Assembly (NCBI RefSeq): GCF_019145205.1
Contig: NZ_JAHSTT010000004.1
Location: 62,001 to 126,000, forward strand
DNA from: Pseudomonas khavaziana
Lineage (GTDB): Bacteria > Pseudomonadota > Gammaproteobacteria > Pseudomonadales > Pseudomonadaceae
DNA length: 64,000 nucleotides
Reading direction: 5' to 3'
Each line of letters starts with the position of its first letter. The stretch's first letter is position 1. The notes beneath the pieces were generated by a model. It made no database searches. It was not told the origin of the DNA and saw nothing but the letters and a program-made list of their open reading frames with translations. This document shows positions 59,516-64,000 of this stretch, piece by piece. Both the position numbers and the translations under genes were made by a program.

Positions 59516-60567
59516 TTCACAAGCTGGAGAAGTTGCGCCAGCAGAAGGTATATGGCGTTCGGCGGGTCAGGACCTGGCGAGAGGCGGCGACTCGTTTCCT
59601 GCTGGAAGTGAAGGATCAGGCCTCGATCCATATATCGGCCACCTATATGGAACAGCTCGACCCCTTCATTGGCGACATGCCGCTGACCCACATTGATGAC
59701 GATGCGCTCGCGCCATACATCCAGTCGAAGCTGAATCCGGCGGCAGGGAAGCCAGTCACGAACCGGACAGTGAATATCGCGCTTCAGCGTGTCATCAGGG
59801 TGCTAAACCTATGCGCGCGAAAGTGGCGGGACGAAGAACGCCGGCCATTGCTCGACGTAGTGCCGATGATTTCCCTGTTGGATGAGAAGACGAACAGCCG
59901 AAAGCCCTACCCGCTTTCGTGGGAAGAGCAGTCGATCCTGTTCGCCGAGTTACCGGCGCACCTACAGACCATGGCGATGTTCAAGGTCAACACGGGGTGC
60001 CGGGAGCAGGAGGTTTGCAAGCTTCAGTGGAATTGGGAGATTGCGGTACCGGAGCTCGGAACGAGTGTGTTCCTGATCCCGGCTGGATTTGGGGGAAGGA
60101 CTACCAGGGCTGGCGTGAAGAATCGAGACGAGCGCTTGGTCGTGATGAATGACGTTGCCAAGTCAGTGATCGAGAAGCAGCGCGGCAGACACCCGCTCTA
60201 TGTGTTCCCGTTTGGCAAACCAGATGGCGAGGGGAATGAAACGACGGTTCACCGCATGAATGACTCGGCCTGGAAGAAGGCGAGGATTCGGGCGGCAAAG
60301 AAGTGGCAGGAGAAGTTCTTGCGGCCGGCACATGACGGTTTTACCAGGATCCGCATACACGACCTGAAGCACACCTTTGGGAGAAGGCTGCGTGCTGCTG
60401 GCGTGACTGAGGAAGATCGGAAAGCGCTGCTCGGCCACAAGAACGGAAGCATTACCAGTCATTACTCGGCAGCGGAGTTGGATCAGCTCATTGCGGCGGC
60501 AAATAAGGTATCAGCAACCGACTCGCGCGCACCAGCGCTGACGATTCTGAAACGGAGGGAGGCATGA
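59383..60567 (+). CDS. int: Prophage integrase, tyrosine recombinase, 394 aa
   Basis: N-terminal arm-binding region (IWKIDKKYRGERIQESTGTCNRAEA), core-binding region, and catalytic domain with NTGCREQEV (Arg), HDLKHTFGRRL, LLGHKNGSITSHYS (His and Tyr). The usual HxxR box reads HDLK here: lysine replaces the second arginine. AAGGAG precedes ATG. It ends 80 bp from the tRNA-Pro attachment site and recombines within the tRNA. Confidence 0.93.
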   Translation: MAQKAITGLQQMPNGIWKIDKKYRGERIQESTGTCNRAEAEQYLIHKLEKLRQQKVYGVRRVRTWREAATRFLLEVKDQASIHISATYMEQLDPFIGDMPLTHIDDDALAPYIQSKLNPAAGKPVTNRTVNIALQRVIRVLNLCARKWRDEERRPLLDVVPMISLLDEKTNSRKPYPLSWEEQSILFAELPAHLQTMAMFKVNTGCREQEVCKLQWNWEIAVPELGTSVFLIPAGFGGRTTRAGVKNRDERLVVMNDVAKSVIEKQRGRHPLYVFPFGKPDGEGNETTVHRMNDSAWKKARIRAAKKWQEKFLRPAHDGFTRIRIHDLKHTFGRRLRAAGVTEEDRKALLGHKNGSITSHYSAAELDQLIAAANKVSATDSRAPALTILKRREA

Positions 60568-60615
60568 TGAAAAACGCCAGGGTCACTCGGAAAGTCACTA
60601 TGGCAGAAACAACAA

Positions 60616-60633
60616 AGCCGCTCGAAAGCGGCT
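60616..60633 (-). terminator. Phage-borne replacement terminator for tRNA-Pro
   Basis: Minus strand AGCCGCT-TTCG-AGCGGCT then TTGTTGTTT, 17 bp past the tRNA 3' end. It would end the tRNA transcript in the lysogen; the host's own terminator is at 19641-19673. A plus-strand role for int is less likely. Confidence 0.88.
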
Positions 60634-60646
60634 AAGTCATTGAATA

Positions 60647-60696
60647 ATATGGTCGGGACGGAGTGATTCGAACACTCGACCCCTAGCACCCCATGC
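60647..60696. repeat. Right attachment site within tRNA-Pro
   Basis: Identical over 50 bp to 19679-19728. The crossover lies in the anticodon to acceptor half, and the phage copy restores the tRNA sequence, so the gene stays intact. Confidence 0.95.
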
Positions 60697-60726
60697 TAGT
60701 GCGCTACCGGACTGCGCTACGCCCCG
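60650..60726 (-). tRNA. tRNA-Pro (GGG)
   Basis: 77 nt. Acceptor CGGGGCG pairs with CGTCCCG; anticodon stem CTAGC/GCTAG with loop ATGGGGT gives anticodon GGG; T arm contains GTTCGAATC; CCA is encoded. It follows the MerR-like gene, as in other Pseudomonas genomes. Integration target of the prophage. Confidence 0.96.
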
Positions 60727-60817
60727 ACTAGGCGTGTTACTGGGTTTGCTTCTTAACGAAGCGAACCGGAATATACCGCAAGCTTTTGAAATGTGGAAGT
60801 ATTTTTAAAAGCTTGAA

Positions 60818-61174
60818 TCATTTCTTCAGCACCACCAGTACATCTTCCAATTCGGAGATCATCTGGCGGATCAGTTGCTTGTATTGGGTGGTGTCGTCTT
60901 TGGCTTCATCACCGGACATACGCTGGCGTGCGCCGCTGATGGTAAACCCCTGGTCGTACAGCAACGCGCGGATCTGTCGGATCATCAGCACGTCCTGGCG
61001 CTGATAATACCGACGGTTCCCGGTGCGTTTGACGGGGTTGAGTTGAGGAAACTCCTGCTCCCAATAGCGCAGCACGTGCGGTTTTACCGCACACAGCTCG
61101 CTGACTTCACCAATGGTGAAGTAGCGCTTGCCTGGGATGACGGGTAGCTCGTCGTTATGACTTGGTTCCAGCAT
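60818..61174 (-). CDS. MerR-family regulator next to ihfA, 118 aa
   Basis: N-terminal MerR helix-turn-helix ([42 protein letters not shown]), then a helical dimerisation part. No metal cysteines at the C-terminus. Its start overlaps the ihfA end by 20 bp. This conserved companion of ihfA in Pseudomonas has no assigned target that I know of. Confidence 0.92.
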   Translation of the reverse strand: MLEPSHNDELPVIPGKRYFTIGEVSELCAVKPHVLRYWEQEFPQLNPVKRTGNRRYYQRQDVLMIRQIRALLYDQGFTISGARQRMSGDEAKDDTTQYKQLIRQMISELEDVLVVLKK

Positions 61175-61457
61175 AAGCCTCAACTCGGGCCTTTAACTTC
61201 TGCCCTGGACGAAAGGTGACCACACGGCGAGCCGTGATCGGGATTTCTTCTCCCGTTTTTGGATTGCGGCCAGGCCGCTGGCGTTTGTCTCGCAGGTCAA
61301 AATTGCCGAAACCGGACAATTTGACCTGTTCGTTGTCTTCCAGAGCGTGGCGGATCTCTTCAAAAAACAGCTCGACCAATTCCTTGGCCTCGCGCTTGTT
61401 CAGACCCAACTCTTCGTACAGACGTTCCGCCATCTCAGCTTTCGTCAAAGCCCCCAT
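61155..61457 (-). CDS. ihfA: Integration host factor alpha subunit, 100 aa
   Basis: Full-length IHF-alpha: [32 protein letters not shown], then the DNA arm [27 protein letters not shown]. With IhfB it bends DNA and takes part in replication, transcription and phage integration. Follows pheT by 3 bp, the conserved pheST-ihfA order. Confidence 0.97.
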   Translation of the reverse strand: MGALTKAEMAERLYEELGLNKREAKELVELFFEEIRHALEDNEQVKLSGFGNFDLRDKRQRPGRNPKTGEEIPITARRVVTFRPGQKLKARVEAYAGTKS

Positions 61458-61460
61458 ACG

Positions 61461-63839
61461 TCACTTCCTTAACGTGGCGTTCAACCTTTGTTCGAGCGAG
61501 GTGAGGATATTTTGCGTCGTGGTATTCACCTCATCGTCATTAAGAGTGCGCGATGGATGCTGCCAGGTCAAGCCAACTGCAAGGCTTTTTCTATGCGGAT
61601 CAATGCCTTTACCCTGATAGACGTCAAATAGCCTGAGGTCTGTCAGCCATTCCCCTGCATTTTCACGGATTACATCCAGAACTGCAGTGGCGGCGACTTC
61701 ACGGTCGGCGATCAGGGCCAGGTCACGGCGCACTTCAGGGAAGCGCGACAACTCGCTGAATTTAGGCATCTTGCCCGTGGCAACTTCAGCCAGGACCAGC
61801 TCAAAAACGAAGACTGGGCGATCCAGCCCCAGGGTTTTCGACAATTCTGGGTGAATAGCCCCGACGAAGCCCACCAGGCGACCTTCGCGCTCGATACGCG
61901 CAGTCTGGCCCGGATGCAATGCTGGGTGGCTGCCCGGCACAAAGGTGAAGGCATCCAGCGCACCGGCAAAGCCCAGCACCGCTTCCACGTCAGCCTTGAC
62001 GTCGAAGAAGTCTACGACGTCGCGGCCCTGCGCCCAGCCTTCCGGCAGGCGGCTACCGCAGACGACGCCGGCCAGCATCGGCTCTTGCTTCAAGCCATCG
62101 AGCTGGCCGACGAAACGCAGGCCGCTTTCAAACAGGCGCACGCGGTCTTGCTGGCGGTTCAAGTTGTGGGAAAGCGCTTTCACCAGACCCGGCCACAGCG
62201 AGGAACGCATGGCGGCCATGTCGTTGGAGATCGGGTTAGCCAGCAACAGTGGCTCAACACCTGGGTTGAACAGCTCGAACTGCTTTGGATCAATGAAGCT
62301 GTAAGTCACAGCTTCCTGATAACCACGAGCCACCAGCAGGCGACGCAACTCTGGCAGGGCCGCACGCGCCTCGGCCTTCGGCTGTGGCGCCAGGCGCGCT
62401 TGCGGGTAACGAACCGGCAGACGGTTGTAACCGTACAGGCGCGCCAGCTCTTCGATCAGGTCGACTTCCAGGCTGATATCGAAGCGATGACTTGGTACTT
62501 CAACCTGCCATTGCCCTTCCCCACTCGAGGAAATGCCCAGGCCGAGGGCCGACAGCAGTTGCTCGATTTCAGTCGGCTCGATGACCAGGCCGAGCATTTG
62601 CTCAACGCTCTTGGCGCGCAGGGTAATCGGCGCAATCGACGGCAGGTATTGTTCGTTGACGGTTTCGCTGATCGGGCCGGCCTCGCCGCCAGTGATGTCC
62701 AGCAGCAGGCCAGTGGCGCGCTCCATGGCTTCACGGGCCAGCTTCCAGTCCACACCACGCTCGTAGCGGTGCGACGCATCGGTGTGCAGGCCGTAGGAAC
62801 GTGCCTTGCCAGCGATGGCGATCTGGTCGAAGAACGCGCTTTCTAGAAATACGTCACGGGTGGTCGCGGACACACCGCTGTGCTCGCCACCCATTACGCC
62901 GGCAATCGCCAGGGCGCGAGCGTGGTCGGCGATCACCAAGGTGTCGGCACGCAGGCTGACTTCCTGGCCATCGAGCAGCACCAGCTTCTCGCCTTCTTCG
63001 GCCATACGCACGCGGATGCCGCCGTTGATTTCGGCGAGATCAAACGCGTGCAACGGCTGGCCCAGTTCCAGCATCACGTAGTTGGTGATGTCGACGGCGG
63101 CGTCGATGCTGCGCACGTCAGCGCGACGCAAACGTTCCACCATCCACAACGGGGTTGGCTTGGACAGGTCGACGTTACGGATCACTCGCCCCAGGTAACG
63201 GGGGCAGGCGTTTGGCGCCAGCACGTCAATCGAGCGTACTTCGTCGTGCACTGCCGGCACGGCAGCGACGACTGGACGGGCGACAGGCGTGTTGTACAGC
63301 GCGCCCACTTCACGGGCCAGGCCCGCCAGGGACAGGCAATCGCCGCGGTTCGGGGTCAGGTCGACCTCGATGCTGGCGTCTTCCAGTTCCAGGTAGGCAC
63401 GAATGTCCTGGCCCACTGGCGCGTCAGCCGGCAGTTCCATCAGGCCATCGTTGCCTTCACCCACTTGCAGCTCAGCCTGGGAGCACAGCATGCCGTTGGA
63501 CTCAACACCACGCAGCTTGGCCTTCTTGATCTTGAAGTCGCCCGGCAGTTGGGCACCGATCATGGCGAACGGGATCTTCAAGCCCGGACGCACATTTGGC
63601 GCTCCGCACACGACCTGGAAAGTTTCCGCGCCATTGCTGACCTGACACACACGCAATTTATCGGCATCGGGATGCTGCTCGGTGCTCAACACCTCGCCCA
63701 CCACTACACCGCTGAAAACACCGGCGGCCGGCGTAACGCTATCGACCTCAAGACCGGCCATCGACAGACGCGCAACCAGCTCGTCGCGACTTACCTGCGG
63801 GCTTACCCAGCCACGCAGCCATTGTTCACTGAATTTCAT
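61461..63839 (-). CDS. pheT: Phenylalanyl-tRNA synthetase beta subunit, 792 aa
   Basis: All domains of bacterial PheT: N-terminal tRNA-binding OB domain (GVVVGEVLSTEQHPDADKLRVCQV), B3/B4 editing domain, B5, synthetase core, and the C-terminal anticodon-binding ferredoxin-like domain (RFPEVRRDLALIADREVAATAVLDVI). It charges tRNA-Phe as an alpha2beta2 enzyme. Length is standard. It begins 26 bp after the pheS stop. Confidence 0.98.
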   Translation of the reverse strand: MKFSEQWLRGWVSPQVSRDELVARLSMAGLEVDSVTPAAGVFSGVVVGEVLSTEQHPDADKLRVCQVSNGAETFQVVCGAPNVRPGLKIPFAMIGAQLPGDFKIKKAKLRGVESNGMLCSQAELQVGEGNDGLMELPADAPVGQDIRAYLELEDASIEVDLTPNRGDCLSLAGLAREVGALYNTPVARPVVAAVPAVHDEVRSIDVLAPNACPRYLGRVIRNVDLSKPTPLWMVERLRRADVRSIDAAVDITNYVMLELGQPLHAFDLAEINGGIRVRMAEEGEKLVLLDGQEVSLRADTLVIADHARALAIAGVMGGEHSGVSATTRDVFLESAFFDQIAIAGKARSYGLHTDASHRYERGVDWKLAREAMERATGLLLDITGGEAGPISETVNEQYLPSIAPITLRAKSVEQMLGLVIEPTEIEQLLSALGLGISSSGEGQWQVEVPSHRFDISLEVDLIEELARLYGYNRLPVRYPQARLAPQPKAEARAALPELRRLLVARGYQEAVTYSFIDPKQFELFNPGVEPLLLANPISNDMAAMRSSLWPGLVKALSHNLNRQQDRVRLFESGLRFVGQLDGLKQEPMLAGVVCGSRLPEGWAQGRDVVDFFDVKADVEAVLGFAGALDAFTFVPGSHPALHPGQTARIEREGRLVGFVGAIHPELSKTLGLDRPVFVFELVLAEVATGKMPKFSELSRFPEVRRDLALIADREVAATAVLDVIRENAGEWLTDLRLFDVYQGKGIDPHRKSLAVGLTWQHPSRTLNDDEVNTTTQNILTSLEQRLNATLRK

Positions 63840-63865
63840 CCTGCTCTCCTAAAGATTCGTTACGA

Positions 63866-64000
<135 letters not shown>

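Larger units (their letters stand above)
19679..60696. mobile_element. Prophage of about 41 kb, BPP-1-like podovirus, in tRNA-Pro
   Basis: Bounded by two identical 50-bp copies of the tRNA-Pro 3' end. The gene set is complete for a temperate podovirus: integrase, excisionase-like protein, two repressor modules, replication, antiterminator, lysis, terminase, head, tail and spike genes, all without obvious breaks in essential genes. The Bbp16- and Bbp19-like proteins and the T7-style internal virion proteins place it with Bordetella phage BPP-1 relatives. No reverse transcriptase or template repeat was found, so the BPP-1 diversity-generating element is absent. It may be inducible. Confidence 0.93.

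Noticed and set aside
60564..60635. 23-codon frame after the integrase
   Set aside because: It ends inside the replacement terminator and has no support beyond an ATG overlapping the integrase stop.

Overview
The right end (60647-64000) carries, on the minus strand, the end of pheS, all of pheT, ihfA, a MerR-type regulator gene and tRNA-Pro(GGG). This order is typical of Pseudomonas, and the protein sequences fit a fluorescent-group Pseudomonas; the genus is an inference from gene order and protein similarity. Everything left of the tRNA is accessory DNA.

Region 1, about 1-19640, is a composite arsenic-resistance island. It opens with a tyrosine recombinase cut by the window edge, an acetyltransferase gene killed by one in-frame stop, a Nudix hydrolase and a SulP transporter/universal stress protein pair. 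Three arsenic blocks follow. (a) A flavin monooxygenase (arsO-like), a lipoprotein, and the ptp-gapdh-arsJ operon, which makes and exports 1-arseno-3-phosphoglycerate. (b) The operon arsC2-arsR-arsC-arsB(Acr3)-arsH for arsenate reduction, arsenite efflux and organoarsenical oxidation. (c) A block with a flavoprotein, an ArsN1-like acetyltransferase, a cysteine-rich MarR regulator, a divergent MFS exporter, a second arsO and a second arsR. Short palindromes sit at the MarR/MFS and arsR2/arsO2 promoters. A fecR fragment and a small exported protein of unknown role lie around block (b).

Region 2, 19679-60696, is a 41 kb prophage integrated in tRNA-Pro between two identical 50-bp repeats. Its head and tail genes are those of a BPP-1-like podovirus: terminase, portal, Bbp19- and Bbp16-like proteins, scaffold, capsid, T7-style tail tube and internal virion proteins, and a tail spike with an SGNH esterase domain. 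Lysis uses an S21-like holin, a signal-anchor endolysin and nested Rz/Rz1. The replication block has an O-like initiator, a DnaC-like loader and a DnaB-like helicase, followed by a Q-like antiterminator. A run of genes from initiator to early region overlaps by ATGA. Control lies in a repressor/Cro pair with CII, and in a second, immI-like module (XRE-RHH repressor, Arc-like protein, Rha/KilA-C antirepressor). Accessory genes include a HigBA-type toxin-antitoxin pair, a DUF6387-like protein, small membrane proteins, a relE remnant, a PIN-domain nuclease with an adjacent partner, and a BamE-like lipoprotein. The integration module (RHH protein, two small proteins, excisionase-like protein, integrase) abuts the tRNA.

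The most interesting points are the tail-spike esterase, the PIN plus partner pair, the two-level lysogeny control with one motif (TTTGCTAA) at two sites 8 kb apart, the replacement of the tRNA terminator by a phage-borne one, and the density of redox and regulatory genes in the arsenic island. No CRISPR array, rRNA or complete insertion sequence was seen.
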